Below, piece after piece: positions 14,445 through 14,570 of a DNA stretch of 14,570 nt. The notes below the pieces were generated by a model that was not told the origin of the DNA, made no database searches, and worked only from the letters and a program-made list of their open reading frames with translations. Source of the stretch: Bacillota bacterium (GTDB taxonomy: Bacteria > Bacillota > UBA4882 > UBA8346). Made by a program: the position numbers and the translations under genes. Location of the stretch: positions 1 through 14,570 of the forward strand of contig JAEYGI010000049.1 of NCBI GenBank assembly GCA_023402395.1, read 5' to 3'. Numbering within the stretch: the stretch's first letter is position 1; every line of letters starts with the position of its first letter.

Positions 14445-14570
14445 ATGGGCAAACAGAAGTTTGAGCGGACCAAGCCGCACGTAAACATTGGGACGATCGG
14501 GCACGTCGACCACGGGAAGACGACGAGCACGGCAGCGATCACGTTGGTATTATCGAAATCAGGCAAAGCG
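14445..14570 (+). CDS. tuf: Elongation factor Tu, N-terminal fragment (3' end outside window)
   Basis: The first 42 residues of EF-Tu run to the window edge: MGKQKFERTKPHVNIGTIGH followed by VDHGKTT, giving the P-loop GHVDHGKT at 19-26. ATG 14445 follows AAAAAGGAGG. It is 56 nt after fusA, with no convincing promoter between, so it belongs to the rpsL-fusA unit. Two oddities: residue 28, just after the P-loop, is Ser where Leu (or Thr) is usual, and codon choice differs from the upstream tuf fragment and from neighbours (five of six Thr codons are ACG, three of five Gly codons are GGG). The two tuf fragments cover opposite ends of the protein, so identity between copies cannot be tested here. 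Confidence 0.97.
   Translation, partial: MGKQKFERTKPHVNIGTIGHVDHGKTTSTAAITLVLSKSGKA

Noticed and set aside
1..14570. Search for a hidden accessory system (defence, mobile element, biosynthetic cargo, tRNA, CRISPR)
   Set aside because: Every sizeable stretch is explained by core translation or transcription genes and their leaders; gaps are short and no foreign gene, integrase, repeat array or tRNA fold was seen.

Overview
This window is a stretch of the conserved bacterial translation and transcription super-cluster. In order it holds the 3' end of tuf, rpmG, secE, nusG, rplK, rplA, rplJ, rplL, rpoB, rpoC, an L7Ae-like gene, rpsL, rpsG, fusA, and the 5' end of a second tuf. All genes are on the + strand and none is broken. 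There is no sign of mobile elements, CRISPR, tRNA or rRNA genes, or foreign cargo. Composition is moderate, near 50% G+C by eye. The likely host is a member of the Bacillota (Firmicutes), probably a clostridial or deep-branching lineage. Reasons: strong AAGGAGG-type ribosome-binding sites, frequent GTG/TTG starts, a Firmicutes-style L10 leader with an intrinsic terminator, an L7Ae/YbxF-like gene between rpoC and rpsL, a four-cysteine L33, and RpoB/RpoC that read like Bacillus homologues. The tuf-rpmG-secE-nusG order suits several clostridial groups. This placement is inference.

Layout by transcription unit, as read from promoters and terminators. (1) Positions 1-171: tuf end and a GC-rich hairpin. 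(2) Positions 287-3776: a promoter drives rpmG-secE-nusG-rplK-rplA, then an L10-leader attenuator decides read-through into rplJ-rplL, which ends at a strong terminator. (3) Positions 3777-10939: a strong promoter starting right at the end of that terminator's T tract drives rpoB-rpoC through an unusually long leader. (4) Positions 10964 to the window end: a third promoter drives the L7Ae-like gene, rpsL, rpsG, fusA and the second tuf. No terminator is visible after rpoC, so units 3 and 4 may be linked.

The products work together. NusG couples RNA polymerase (RpoB/RpoC) to translation. L11, L1, L10 and L7/L12 build the L1 stalk and the factor-binding stalk of the 50S subunit, which recruit EF-G and EF-Tu. 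S12 and S7 belong to the decoding and mRNA-exit regions of the 30S subunit. SecE is the small subunit of the protein-export channel.

I found no undescribed multi-gene system. The most interesting signals are regulatory. Two nearly identical RNA folds sharing GTGGGAGG, the sequence I recall from the L1-binding region of 23S rRNA, sit just upstream of rplK and, separately, just upstream of rplA. The L1 protein itself has Ser in place of the normally invariant Gly of its Thr-Met-Gly RNA-contact triad. Other points are the attenuator architecture, the nested terminator/promoter and long leader before rpoB, and the contrasting codon choice of the two tuf fragments.
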